The notes beneath the pieces are model-generated. The model saw nothing but the letters and a program-made list of their open reading frames with translations, had not been told where the DNA came from and made no database searches. Below are positions 1 through 7,852 of a DNA stretch of 12,695 nucleotides, piece after piece. Source of the stretch: an uncultured bacterium (GTDB taxonomy: Bacteria > Bacillota > Clostridia > Oscillospirales > Acutalibacteraceae). Numbering within the stretch: the first letter of the stretch is position 1; every line of letters starts with the position of its first letter. The position numbers and the translations under genes were made by a program. The stretch spans positions 1 to 12,695 of the forward strand of contig CAKXIK010000065.1 of assembly GCA_934875675.1 (NCBI GenBank), given 5' to 3'.

Positions 1-897
1 GCTGTGTCCCCACTGGGGATGATCGTAATAATTGTTTTTAATGACAGACCAACATTTATAGTAAGCCCGTGTTTCCTGTTTGTCCCGCAAATCAACCGCC
101 GGGAGTGAATCAAACCAGGTATCCCAGGTCTTTGCAATCCTATCTTCTGCACCCGCAATGGCTTTGTCCGGATTTTTTCCATCAATTTTTTGAAGCACAC
201 CTGCTGCTTCCTTCGCCTTTTGAGGGGACACCGTGCTAATTCCAAACGTCATCTGCGTGCGCTGCAAAGAGGCAAGGGAAAAACGCTGCCGGATGGCAAG
301 GACATGTCCCTTGGAAGCCCGTGCTGTCCCCTTCCCTGCCGCCTCCTGCTTCAGATCTGTTTCATCTCGGTACACAGCCGCAGCAAACGGTTGTGAGGAT
401 GCAATGTAATACACAATATCATTAAATTGAACGCTAAGAACTTCGCCGTCGATAGATGCCGAAAGCTCTTCGTCGCTGCGCAAAAGCGAAACCAGCTCCT
501 GTTCAAACCGAAACCATTCCGTACGACAGGTAAAATCGAAAATCCAGCTGAGTGAGCCATCCACCACTCTGCCAAAACGCTCGGTTCCAATCAGCGGAAG
601 ATTGGTATACTCAATTTTACGCCGAATCAGCGAAGGCTGAAACGTCTGCTTTGCAAACAGCGCACGATTTTTATGTAATCCGTCTGTGCGCTGTTCATAC
701 GCTGCAAAGTCAAACCGAAATTTTGGCGGCATATCATATGCCGAATGAATAGAATGTTCAAAAATAAAACCTGCGCAATTCTCCCCGCTTGGGTACGCAA
801 ATCCAATCGTACCATCACTTTCACGCACATATACTGCTGTTAATCGCGGCAAATTGCTATCAAACTCTTCTGCAAGCATTTTCCAGACGGCTTCCAC
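1..897 (-). CDS. Probable glycoside hydrolase, N-terminal part (runs off left edge)
   Basis: An uninterrupted minus-strand frame runs from a stop at 978-976 to the window edge. A GTG at 897 gives 299 residues; it has AAGGAAAGG upstream at a rather long spacing of about 12. ATG 879 and TTG 927 are alternatives. The first 200 or so residues look beta-rich, with many aromatic and charged strands. The last 45 read as helical, with W-D-T-W-F then Y-Y-K-C-W-S-V-I-K-N-N. That pattern resembles the entry into the (alpha/alpha)6 barrel of glucosidase, trehalase or MGH1-like hydrolases, which often carry an N-terminal beta-sandwich. The catalytic acids would lie beyond the edge, so substrate cannot be given. 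No signal peptide is visible, so a cytoplasmic role is likely. That it is coding is fairly sure; the family is inferred from memory of the pattern. Confidence 0.7.
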   Translation of the reverse strand, partial: MEAVWKMLAEEFDSNLPRLTAVYVRESDGTIGFAYPSGENCAGFIFEHSIHSAYDMPPKFRFDFAAYEQRTDGLHKNRALFAKQTFQPSLIRRKIEYTNLPLIGTERFGRVVDGSLSWIFDFTCRTEWFRFEQELVSLLRSDEELSASIDGEVLSVQFNDIVYYIASSQPFAAAVYRDETDLKQEAAGKGTARASKGHVLAIRQRFSLASLQRTQMTFGISTVSPQKAKEAAGVLQKIDGKNPDKAIAGAEDRIAKTWDTWFDSLPAVDLRDKQETRAYYKCWSVIKNNYYDHPQWGHS

Positions 898-1021
898 GAA
901 ATGACCATTCCTTTCCTTAAACCGCAAAGTTTCAACGGTTTGTTCTGTCCATCTTATTATTTCAAAGATTTTTCTCTACCGTTTCAAGATAAATTTGTTT
1001 TCATCACCTTGATTTGTATCT

Positions 1022-1051
1022 ATTGTAGCCTTTTCCTTGCTGCATCGTCAA
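1022..1051 (-). promoter_or_regulatory. Sigma-A-type promoter for the left-edge hydrolase gene
   Basis: On the minus strand, TTGACG (1051-1046) and TACAAT (1027-1022) are separated by 18 bases. Transcription would start near 1015, leaving a leader of about 115 bases before GTG 897. Just inside the leader is AAGGTG followed by an ATG at 1004, but that frame stops after six codons. The stretch 898-1228 otherwise holds only this promoter, the divergent cysK promoter and leader sequence; I see no other gene in it. Confidence 0.55.
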
Positions 1052-1151
1052 CCAAAAAACAACCGAATTTTTAAATTTATCTTTGGTCATTCTGCAACAG
1101 CCAAAACAGGCAATCGCAATGAAACAAAAGGCGCTTTTCGGCGCAAGACAC

Positions 1152-1180
1152 TTTCCTTTTTATTCTGTCCGTGATAAAAT
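1152..1180 (+). promoter_or_regulatory. Possible extended -10 promoter of cysK
   Basis: TGATAAAAT at 1172-1180 is an extended -10 (TGn plus TAAAAT). A weak -35, TTTCCT, sits at 1152-1157 with 17-base spacing. A start near 1187 would give a leader of about 40 bases before the cysK ATG. TATTAT at 1186-1191 is an alternative -10, but with a poorer -35. No T-box or SAM/S-box riboswitch fits in so short a leader. Confidence 0.35.
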
Positions 1181-1228
1181 AACAATATTATCGGCCACAG
1201 TACGGCTTTGGAAAGGGATGGTCTAACG

Positions 1229-2158
1229 ATGGAACATATTATCCGTTCGTTCGACGAGTTAATCGGCCACACACCGCTCATGGAGCTTTGCAATCTGGAA
1301 CGCGAACACCATTTGAATGCCCGCGTACTTGCAAAGCTGGAATCATTCAATCCTGCAGGCAGCGCAAAGGATCGTGTTGCCAAGTCTATGATTGACGATG
1401 CCGAACAAAAGGGGTTGCTAAAACCCGGTGCAACCATTATTGAGCCAACCAGCGGCAACACCGGAATCGGACTGGCTGCCATTGCAGCATCGCGCGGATA
1501 CCATGTAATTCTCACCATGCCGGATACCATGAGCCACGAGCGCATTGCCCTGCTCAAGGCATACGGGGCGGAGGTTGTGCTAACCCCCGGTGCTCAGGCA
1601 ATGCGCGGCGCAATGGACAAGGCAGAGGAGCTGCACCAATCCATTCCCGGCAGCATCATTGCCGGCCAGTTTTCCAATCCCGCAAATCCTGCTGCGCACG
1701 AGGCAACCACCGGCCCCGAAATCTGGCGTGATACCGATGGAAAAGTGGATTTCTTTGTGGCGGGCGTGGGAACAGGCGGAACGCTGACGGGTGTATCACA
1801 CTATTTAAAAAAGCAGAACCCCGCTATCCAAATCGTTGCCATGGAACCCGCAGGCTGTGCGGTTCTGAGCGGCAAAAAACCGGGTCCTCACAATCTGCAG
1901 GGAATCGGCGGCGGCTTTATCCCCGAAGTGCTTGACCGAACCGCATATGATGAAATTATCACTGTCTGGGAAGAGGACGCTTACCGCACCGGACAAGACC
2001 TTGCCGCACACGAAGGGATTCTGGCGGGCATTTCTTCCGCCGCTGCTCTCTGGGCCGCCGAGCAAATCGCCCTCCGGCCGGAAAACGCCGGCAAAACCAT
2101 TGTGGTTTTGCTGCCCGATACCGGAGACCGCTATCTCTCCACACCGCTCTTCGGTTAG
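1229..2158 (+). CDS. cysK: Cysteine synthase A (O-acetylserine sulfhydrylase)
   Basis: A PLP enzyme that makes cysteine from O-acetyl-L-serine and sulfide in the cytoplasm, the last step of assimilatory cysteine synthesis. The 309-residue product is normal family length. The PLP lysine is Lys47 in NPAGSAKDR (41-49). TSGNTGIG (74-81) is the substrate-binding loop, GVGTGG (179-184) the phosphate-binding loop, and the C-terminus has the typical LPDTGDRYLST. I chose ATG 1229, which has AAAGGG upstream at 1212-1217 and begins at the usual family N-terminus. A TTG at 1208 in the same frame would add seven residues and lacks its own site. The gene stands alone between a divergent hydrolase gene and the convergent rsmG. 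The related O-acetylserine-dependent CysM differs mainly in the active-site loop, so cysK is favoured but cysM is not excluded. Confidence 0.93.
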   Translation: MEHIIRSFDELIGHTPLMELCNLEREHHLNARVLAKLESFNPAGSAKDRVAKSMIDDAEQKGLLKPGATIIEPTSGNTGIGLAAIAASRGYHVILTMPDTMSHERIALLKAYGAEVVLTPGAQAMRGAMDKAEELHQSIPGSIIAGQFSNPANPAAHEATTGPEIWRDTDGKVDFFVAGVGTGGTLTGVSHYLKKQNPAIQIVAMEPAGCAVLSGKKPGPHNLQGIGGGFIPEVLDRTAYDEIITVWEEDAYRTGQDLAAHEGILAGISSAAALWAAEQIALRPENAGKTIVVLLPDTGDRYLSTPLFG

Positions 2159-2235
2159 GCAAAAGTGCACTCGGAAGCTATCCTGATGAGTCAACAAAAT
2201 TTTCCTTGTCACCAGACGAACGTGAATTTATTTGA

Positions 2236-2292
2236 AAAACCCGCGCTGAAGAAGAATGTTGGACGGTTCCTCTTTGGTGCGGGTTTTCTGTA
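2236..2292 (+). terminator. Long hairpin terminator of cysK, partly bidirectional
   Basis: AAAACCCGC (2236-2244) pairs with GCGGGTTTT (2279-2287). The inner arms 2245-2257 and 2266-2278 continue the stem with one mismatch and four G-U wobbles, around an 8-base loop at 2258-2265. A T-rich stretch follows. The G-U pairs form only in the plus-strand RNA, which points to cysK as the main user. The outer nine base pairs plus a T5 also exist on the minus strand, so the hairpin may stop rsmG transcripts too; the rsmG stop lies about 78 bases away. No other element is seen in 2159-2364. Confidence 0.7.
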
Positions 2293-2364
2293 TTCATATT
2301 CTACTGTTCGTATTATTTCGACAAATTATAACAAAATCAGCATATTTTCTATCTTTTTTCTGTG

Positions 2365-3075
2365 TCACAGAGCCTTTTTTGCGATCTTCGCGCTCTGGCG
2401 GGGATATGCTGCGGGCGTTTCTTTCACTTTGCGAATCACAATTAACGTGCGTCCGCTGCCGTCCTCGAGCGTTTCCTCCCGGGTGCTTTCCAGCTTGCCG
2501 CCAAGCTGACCGATCGCATTTTTTGCACTTGCAATTTCCTCCGAACAATCCGGCCCCTTCATGGCAACGAAGCATCCGCCAACCTTTACATAAGGCAGAC
2601 AGTATTCGCAAAGCACCGGCAATGCAGCAACCGCGCGCGCAGTTGCAAAATCGAACTGTTCGCGCAGTGTTTTCTGCCTTGCTCCCTCTTCCGCACGCGC
2701 ATGAACGGTGGTCATCGGAAGTGCAATCGCATTGCTCACCGCATCGAGAAAATTGAGCCGCTTTTGCAGGCTGTCGAGCAGCGTCACCTGCAAATCCTCG
2801 CGCACAATTTTCAGCGGAACCGCAGGAAACCCTGCACCGGTGCCAACGTCAATCAAGCTTGCACCCTCCGGCAGCTCCACAGCAGTCAAAAGAGAGACGC
2901 TGTCCAGAAAATGGCGGATTGTAATTGCCTCCGGCTCTGTGATTGCCGTTAAATTCATTTTCTCGTTCCATTCCACCAGCAGCTGTGCATAGCGGTCAAA
3001 CCGCTGCTCTGCAGGCTGGCTTAAAAAAATTTTCCGCGCTGCAAAACCGCTGCGCAATAGCTCGAATGGGATCAT
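2365..3075 (-). CDS. rsmG: 16S rRNA (guanine-527-N7)-methyltransferase RsmG
   Basis: A SAM-dependent methyltransferase that makes m7G527 in the decoding region of 16S rRNA; in several species its loss gives low-level streptomycin resistance. The 236-residue product is normal length. Visible family features are WNEKMNLTAI (36-45), RHFLDS (54-59), the SAM-binding VGTGAGFP (77-84), a second conserved block ending in Y-V-K-V-G-G-C-F-V-A-M-K-G, and the basic proline-containing tail PRQSAKIAKKAL. The ATG at 3075 has AAAGGA about ten bases upstream. The gene is last in the apparent sdaAB-rsmG operon and also has its own promoter candidate. The usual neighbour mnmG is one gene upstream, separated by an unknown membrane protein. 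Confidence 0.95.
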   Translation of the reverse strand: MIPFELLRSGFAARKIFLSQPAEQRFDRYAQLLVEWNEKMNLTAITEPEAITIRHFLDSVSLLTAVELPEGASLIDVGTGAGFPAVPLKIVREDLQVTLLDSLQKRLNFLDAVSNAIALPMTTVHARAEEGARQKTLREQFDFATARAVAALPVLCEYCLPYVKVGGCFVAMKGPDCSEEIASAKNAIGQLGGKLESTREETLEDGSGRTLIVIRKVKETPAAYPRQSAKIAKKAL

Positions 3076-3107
3076 AAGGCAAATCCTTTCCGTATAATTT
3101 TGTATTA

Positions 3108-3136
3108 ATTCTACATTTTAAAATCATTTTTGGTAA
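3108..3136 (-). promoter_or_regulatory. Possible internal promoter for rsmG
   Basis: In the 79-base gap before rsmG, the minus strand has TTACCA (3136-3131) and TAGAAT (3113-3108) with exactly 17 bases between them. Transcription would start near 3101, about 25 bases before the rsmG ATG. The -35 matches four of six consensus bases and the -10 five of six. Confidence 0.4.
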
Positions 3137-3154
3137 GCAAAACGCTTGGATGGA

Positions 3155-4084
3155 TTACGCTGCAACGGCTGCAACCATTACCACCGAAAGAAATGCCGCA
3201 ATAAAGGAAGCAATATCGAAGGCAAGCCACCTGTCTATATGAAGCCCGTTATTGCGGGAAAAATGGCAATTGGAAATTTGATTACTGATAACCATCATGG
3301 AAACCATAAAATGCAATGCTATTGGAATAATTCCAATACAAAGCCAAGCTCCCAAAAAGGACAGAACAACATTAAAAACGGTATAAGTCCCCTGAACAAC
3401 CGTTGTAACCTGCAAATATTTTTTTATTTTTTTCGCCTTTGCATCTTTGATTTCCGTTTTTACCGCTTTCGGCTTTTTTATTTGTTCAAACAAACTGATC
3501 ATGCCGATTCCGGCTGCACCCGCAAAACCAACAATCCAGCACAGCGAAAAGTTAAAAATCAGATACCACCACGGACGTGAAACGATCACTGCTCTCCCGC
3601 CATCGCTTTGAATCTGATAAACACAATAGGAATCAAAACAGAAATCACCCGCCGAGAAAGTGTCGGTTTCGCAGCTCTCCTTTTGCCATTCGAAAGACAA
3701 GTTCATCGTTTCAGACGCAGACTGCTTGATAAAATCCCCTGTTTGTTTGTCATAGAGATAAGCGTCGGTTCCATTGTAAACAATTAAACTCTGATCACTT
3801 ATTTCAAAATAGGTATTGCGTAAATACGGTGTGGAAACCGCCCAAAGAAATTCGCCCGATTCACGATATACATTGACGCAGGACGCATCCTGATAGCAGA
3901 CATAAAGCAACCCGTCATCTTGAAAAACCGTGTCAATTTCTTCTGCAACAAAAAACTCCGGCTGCTTTTCGGTAAAATTACGATTGTCGCGAATGCAGAG
4001 CAGTCTGCCCAAAATGCCCATAAAAACTCCGGCAGAAAAAAGTACGATACATATCACTCTCGCAATTTTTACAGCCCTTTTCAC
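3155..4084 (-). CDS. Membrane protein of unknown function between mnmG and rsmG
   Basis: I do not recognise a family. The 309-residue product starts with a basic stretch and a hydrophobic segment (about 8-28). A mostly beta region (about 45-170) follows, rich in Tyr, Asp and Gly, with short strand-turn repeats such as Y-N-G-T-D-A-Y-L-Y-D and Y-R-E-S-G-E-F-L-W that recall beta-propeller blades; it also has several Cys. Next come a membrane segment (173-198), a Lys-rich loop (202-222), and three more hydrophobic segments (about 227-250, 252-268, 286-307). If the loop is cytoplasmic, the beta region faces outside. The start is GTG 4084, in the same frame as mnmG and nine bases after its stop, with GGGAGAG inside the mnmG end, so the two are probably translationally linked. 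Base composition looks more AT-rich than the neighbours. A sensor or envelope role is only a guess. Confidence 0.75.
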   Translation of the reverse strand: MKRAVKIARVICIVLFSAGVFMGILGRLLCIRDNRNFTEKQPEFFVAEEIDTVFQDDGLLYVCYQDASCVNVYRESGEFLWAVSTPYLRNTYFEISDQSLIVYNGTDAYLYDKQTGDFIKQSASETMNLSFEWQKESCETDTFSAGDFCFDSYCVYQIQSDGGRAVIVSRPWWYLIFNFSLCWIVGFAGAAGIGMISLFEQIKKPKAVKTEIKDAKAKKIKKYLQVTTVVQGTYTVFNVVLSFLGAWLCIGIIPIALHFMVSMMVISNQISNCHFSRNNGLHIDRWLAFDIASFIAAFLSVVMVAAVAA

Positions 4085-4093
4085 CGAACCATC

Positions 4094-5983
4094 TCACTCT
4101 CCCTGCAATTCGCGGGTTTTGCTGCGAATCAGCAGCACCGAAATATCGGCAGGGCTGACACCGGAAATGCGCGATGCCTGACCAATGTTCAGCGGACGAA
4201 CCTTATTCAGCTTTTCCTGTGCTTCCAGCCGCAGTCCTGTGACGGTGTGATAATCAAATGCAGGCTCCTGCGGCAGCTTTTTCACTTCCAGACGGCGCAT
4301 TTCGGCAATCTGTGACTGCTGGCGTCGGATGTAGCCCTCATATTTAATCTCAGTCTCCACCTGCTCAAAGATTGCCGCGGGCAAATCCGGTCGGGTGGCA
4401 TCCACGGGAGCAAGTGCTTCATAGCTTACCTGCGGACGTTTCAGCAGCTCGCTCATGCGCACACCGGTCGTGACGGGTGCGGTCTGGCATTGGGTCAAAA
4501 TCGCGTTGAGCTGCTCGGTAGGTGAAAGTGTCAGGTTTTCCACACGCTTAATTTCCGCTTCCTTTTGCGCCTTGCGGCTTAAAAAGCGTTGCCAGCTTTC
4601 CTCATGAATCAAACCGATTTCGTGCCCAATTGGCATCAGGCGTTCATCGGCATTGTCCTGTCGCAGCACAAGCCGGTATTCCGACCGAGAGGTCATCATG
4701 CGATAGGGGTCCATTACTCCCTTTGTCACAAGATCGTCAATCAGCGTACCAATATAGGAGCTGGCGCGGTCAAGCACAAGCAATTCTTTTCCCTTCGCGC
4801 GCATTGCGGCATTGATTCCGGCAATCAGACCCTGTGCAGCAGCTTCCTCATAACCGGAGCTGCCATTAAATTGGCCTGCACCAAACAACCCCTGCAGCGC
4901 CTTAAATTCGAGCGTCGGCGCAAGCTCCTGCGGGTCAACACAGTCATACTCAATCGCATACGCAACGCGCATCATCTGCACGTGCTCCAAGCCGGGCAGT
5001 GAATGGTAAATTTGCAGCTGCACATCCTCCGGCAGAGAGGACGATGCCCCCTGCAGGTACATTTCCTCCGTGTCTGCGCCGCACGGTTCAATAAACAGCT
5101 GATGACGCTCTTTATCCGGGAAATGCACAATCTTGTCCTCAATGCTCGGGCAGTAGCGCGGACCGATTCCCTCAATTTTGCCGCTGTAAAGCGGAGAGCG
5201 GTCAATGTTCTTCTGAATAATTTCCTTTGTTTTGGCATTCGTCCAAATCATGTGGCAAACCGCGCTGTTCTTCGGCGGATGCTCCAGATCGTCATAGGAA
5301 AACGGCGTCACCGGTTCATCGCCGGGCTGCTCCTGCAAATTGGTGAAATCAATTGATCCTCGCAAAATTCGTGCGGGGGTTCCTGTTTTAAACCTGCGCA
5401 AGCCCACACCGAGCTTTCGCAGCGGTTCGCTCAAAAATCCGGCAGGGAACATTCCGTCCGGTCCGCTTTCATAGGAAACATCGCCCACATAAATCCTGCC
5501 GCCCAGAAAGGTTCCTGTCGCAAGCACAACGCATTTTGCACGGTAAACTGCATGCAGCCGCGTCACACACTCCCACTGCCCTTCATCCGTGCGCCGCAGG
5601 TCACAAATTTCGCCCTGCTTTAAAAACAGATTTTCCTGCAGCTCCAGCTTGTGCTTCATTTCCTTGGAATATTCTCTGCGGTCAATCTGTGCACGCAGGC
5701 TATGTACCGCCGGGCCCTTTCCGCGGTTGAGCATCCGCATCTGCAAGCAGCAGTCGTCCGCTGTTTTTCCCATTTCGCCGCCGAGTGCATCAATCTCGCG
5801 CACCAGATGGCCTTTTGCCGTTCCGCCAATGGAAGGATTGCAGGGGCAATTCCCCACGGCATCCATATTAATGGTAAACACACCGGTGCGGCAGCCCAGC
5901 CTTGCGGATGCCAATCCCGCTTCAATTCCGGCATGGCCTGCACCAATGACAATCACATCAAAATTTTCTGCAAGAAATTCCAA
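4094..5983 (-). CDS. mnmG: tRNA uridine-34 carboxymethylaminomethyl modification enzyme MnmG (GidA)
   Basis: An FAD enzyme that, with the GTPase MnmE, installs the cmnm5 group on wobble U34 of tRNAs reading two-family codons. The 629-residue product is typical length. GAGHAG (14-19) is the FAD dinucleotide-binding loop. NCPCNPSIGG (45-54) and GPRYCPSIEDK (274-284, with the catalytic-type Cys278) are family signatures. The block around YIGTLIDDLVTKG is the second signature. The C-terminal region is the helical tRNA/MnmE-binding domain. The start is TTG 5983: GGAGGAG lies seven bases upstream, and no ATG or GTG sits closer to the FAD motif. A compact hairpin lies just before the ribosome binding site. 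mnmE is not in this window. Confidence 0.96.
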   Translation of the reverse strand: MEFLAENFDVIVIGAGHAGIEAGLASARLGCRTGVFTINMDAVGNCPCNPSIGGTAKGHLVREIDALGGEMGKTADDCCLQMRMLNRGKGPAVHSLRAQIDRREYSKEMKHKLELQENLFLKQGEICDLRRTDEGQWECVTRLHAVYRAKCVVLATGTFLGGRIYVGDVSYESGPDGMFPAGFLSEPLRKLGVGLRRFKTGTPARILRGSIDFTNLQEQPGDEPVTPFSYDDLEHPPKNSAVCHMIWTNAKTKEIIQKNIDRSPLYSGKIEGIGPRYCPSIEDKIVHFPDKERHQLFIEPCGADTEEMYLQGASSSLPEDVQLQIYHSLPGLEHVQMMRVAYAIEYDCVDPQELAPTLEFKALQGLFGAGQFNGSSGYEEAAAQGLIAGINAAMRAKGKELLVLDRASSYIGTLIDDLVTKGVMDPYRMMTSRSEYRLVLRQDNADERLMPIGHEIGLIHEESWQRFLSRKAQKEAEIKRVENLTLSPTEQLNAILTQCQTAPVTTGVRMSELLKRPQVSYEALAPVDATRPDLPAAIFEQVETEIKYEGYIRRQQSQIAEMRRLEVKKLPQEPAFDYHTVTGLRLEAQEKLNKVRPLNIGQASRISGVSPADISVLLIRSKTRELQGE

Positions 5984-6002
5984 AAAGGGTCTCCTCCTAA
6001 TT

Positions 6003-6037
6003 TTTTGAGGGGCGACATCCCGTCACCCCTTGCAAAA
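6003..6037 (-). promoter_or_regulatory. Hairpin in the leader just upstream of the mnmG ribosome binding site
   Basis: In the minus-strand RNA, AGGGGTGAC pairs with GTCGCCCCT (one wobble) around loop GGGAT. TTTTG and CAAAA extend the stem across a two-base bulge. It is not a terminator: the T run precedes the stem and A bases follow it. The Shine-Dalgarno GGAGGAG begins about eight bases after the stem. It could protect the mnmG end of the sdaAB-sdaAA-mnmG transcript after processing, or tune mnmG translation; both are inference. Confidence 0.45.
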
Positions 6038-6067
6038 GTATAGTTTAAATGAGATTTTTTGCGCACA

Positions 6068-6946
6068 TCAGTTGCCGAAAATACGTCTTGCAATTGCTTT
6101 TGCCGTTGGTGCAGCTGCAATTCCGCCAAGTGCCGTTTCACGCAGCGAAGTGGGCAGTGCGCGACCGACATGATACATCGCAGTGACCACCTCGTCAAAC
6201 GGAACATCGCTGCGGATTCCTGCAAGCGCAAGGTCAGCCGAAAGAATCGCATTAACGGTACCGGAGGCGTTGCGTTTTGCGCACGGAGCCTCCACGATTC
6301 CGGCAATGGGGTCACAAACAAGTCCCAGAATGTTTTCGAGCGCAATTCCCGCCGCACAAAGTGCCATATCCGCACTGCCGCCGCGCAGCTGAACCACCGC
6401 CGCCGCCGCCATTGCCGCTGCGGTTCCGCACTCTGCCTGGCATCCGCCCTCTGCACCCGAGACCGTTGCATTTTCGGTAATAATTGCACCCACTCCTGCC
6501 GCCGTAATCATGGCGTCTGTCACGTCTGTTGTGGATGCATTCAACTCTTCTGCCACCGTAAACACGGCAGCAGGCAAAATTCCGCAGGCACCGGCAGTCG
6601 GTGCCGCACAGATTTTTCCCATGGATGCGTTCACTTCAGAGCAGGAAAGCGCACGAGCCATCGCCTTTGCAATGGTATCTCCGCAAAGCGTTGCGCTGGT
6701 TTTTCGGTAATCCTCCATCTTTTTGCTGTCTCCGCTGATCATGCCGCCCACCGTTTCCACTTTTTCGGTCAAGGCGCGTGTGGCAGATTGCTTCATAACC
6801 GCATAATGCTCTGCGGTACGTGCGCGGATTTCTTCCTCGCTTTTGTCAGTCATCAGCATTTCCTTGGCAAGAACCGCCTCGGAAATTTTGTTCATTTCGT
6901 TTTTTTTCATATATTCAAGCAGTTGTGCGCCATTCTGATATAACAT
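6068..6946 (-). CDS. sdaAA: L-serine dehydratase, iron-sulfur-dependent, alpha subunit
   Basis: The catalytic subunit of the two-part [4Fe-4S] L-serine ammonia-lyase, which converts L-serine to pyruvate and ammonia in the cytoplasm. The 292-residue product is close to the usual 290-300. The conserved blocks SMGKICAAPTAGACGILPA (108-126), GAEGGCQAECG (164-174) and CDPIAGIVEAPCAKRN (211-226) are present. Cys169, Cys211 and Cys222 have spacings of 42 and 11, as I recall for the cluster ligands of the single-chain Legionella enzyme. The ATG at 6946 is preceded by GGATGACAGGA. The gene follows sdaAB after 98 bases with no terminator between them, and is followed by mnmG after 84. Confidence 0.95.
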   Translation of the reverse strand: MLYQNGAQLLEYMKKNEMNKISEAVLAKEMLMTDKSEEEIRARTAEHYAVMKQSATRALTEKVETVGGMISGDSKKMEDYRKTSATLCGDTIAKAMARALSCSEVNASMGKICAAPTAGACGILPAAVFTVAEELNASTTDVTDAMITAAGVGAIITENATVSGAEGGCQAECGTAAAMAAAAVVQLRGGSADMALCAAGIALENILGLVCDPIAGIVEAPCAKRNASGTVNAILSADLALAGIRSDVPFDEVVTAMYHVGRALPTSLRETALGGIAAAPTAKAIARRIFGN

Positions 6947-7044
6947 AGAATCCTGTCATCCTTTCGCGGAGCAAACTAATCGTAATTTGTGTTGAAACGG
7001 TATAAAATTTAAATGATCCGCCGACTTTGCCTTCTTTAATAGAA

Positions 7045-7716
7045 TTACTCAATCGGGTTTAATACGCGAACCGTATTTACATGCTCCAGCTTCATCAGCT
7101 CTTCCGTTACAGCCATCGGAATTTTTTCGTCGGTTTCAATCGTCATGGATGCCTGCATCCCGCGTTCACGCCGCTTGACACGCATTACACCAATATTGAT
7201 TCCGGCACCGGCCAATGCAGTGGAAACGTCGCTGACTACGCCCGGCTTGTCCGTATGACCGATCACAATAGTGGGATATTCGCCGGTAATCTCCGTTTCA
7301 AATCCGTCAATATCGGTAATTAATATCGAACCGCCGCCAACAGATGATCCCTGCACATAAAAGGTGCCTCCGTCGATCAACGAGAAAATAATACGCGCGG
7401 TATTCTCATGGCAATCGCCAAGATCTGTGGGCTCAAAGGAAAGCTCAATTTCATGCCTTTGTGCAATTTCCAACGCGTCCTTGAGATTTTCATCATATGG
7501 CATCATACCAAGCACGCCGGCTGCCAACGCTTTGTCGGTGCCATGCCCGCGGTATGTCTTAGCAAAAGAACCATGCAGCAAAAAATGTACGGCGTTAAAT
7601 TTTTTGCCGCAAATTTGCCGTGCTGCTCTGCCAAGCCGCGCTGCTCCTGCTGTGTGTGAACTGGAAGGGCCGATCATGACCGGGCCCAAAACTTCAAAAA
7701 TACTGTGATCCGCCAT
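7045..7716 (-). CDS. sdaAB: L-serine dehydratase, iron-sulfur-dependent, beta subunit
   Basis: The partner of SdaAA in deaminating L-serine. Of 223 residues, the first part has the family motif GPSSSHTAG (16-24), then GSFAKTYRGHGTDKAL and GSSVGGGSI. The last 75 or so residues, from Y-P-T-I-V-I-G-H-T-D-K-P-G-V-V-S, form an ACT domain, a likely site for serine binding or regulation. I chose ATG 7716: AAAGGA lies about ten bases upstream and the protein then begins M-A-D-H-S-I-F-E-V, close to the conserved GPSSSHTAG as in homologs. The same frame stays open for 50 more codons to an ATG at 7866, but that part has no family match, no ribosome binding site and would swallow the promoter. First gene of the apparent operon ending in rsmG. 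Confidence 0.94.
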   Translation of the reverse strand: MADHSIFEVLGPVMIGPSSSHTAGAARLGRAARQICGKKFNAVHFLLHGSFAKTYRGHGTDKALAAGVLGMMPYDENLKDALEIAQRHEIELSFEPTDLGDCHENTARIIFSLIDGGTFYVQGSSVGGGSILITDIDGFETEITGEYPTIVIGHTDKPGVVSDVSTALAGAGINIGVMRVKRRERGMQASMTIETDEKIPMAVTEELMKLEHVNTVRVLNPIE

Positions 7717-7823
7717 GTGATTCAATCCTTTCTCTCCGGAGGCGGTTGTTCTGATTTGCTGCCAAACCGGGTTGCATCCTGATTTGAATGCTTCTTTAAT
7801 TCTCTGCGGTATTTTCTTCTTTA

Positions 7824-7852
7824 AGTTTAGCGGTTCAATGTGTGAATTGCAA
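7824..7852 (-). promoter_or_regulatory. Sigma-A-type promoter of sdaAB
   Basis: On the minus strand, TTGCAA (7852-7847) and TAAACT (7829-7824) are separated by 17 bases. The start point would be near 7817, giving a leader of about 100 bases before the sdaAB ATG. TTAAAGAAG occurs twice in or beside the start of this leader (plus-strand 7816-7824 and 7791-7799). No T-box sequence is seen. Most of the 7717-8033 gap is accounted for by this leader, the promoter and the divergent promoter at 7949-7977. Confidence 0.5.

Noticed and set aside
2320..2340. TATAAT-like sequence on the minus strand downstream of rsmG
   Set aside because: No -35 at a suitable distance and no gene ahead of it in that direction before the cysK hairpin.
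2165..2756. Plus-strand open frames of 114 and 166 codons beyond cysK
   Set aside because: They lie mostly antisense to rsmG, whose full set of family motifs is intact; low-complexity Arg/Pro/Ser content and no ribosome binding site.
6059..6943. 294-codon plus-strand frame opposite sdaAA
   Set aside because: It is the mirror of a well-conserved gene; the translation is Cys/His/Arg-rich without a family pattern, typical of an antisense shadow.
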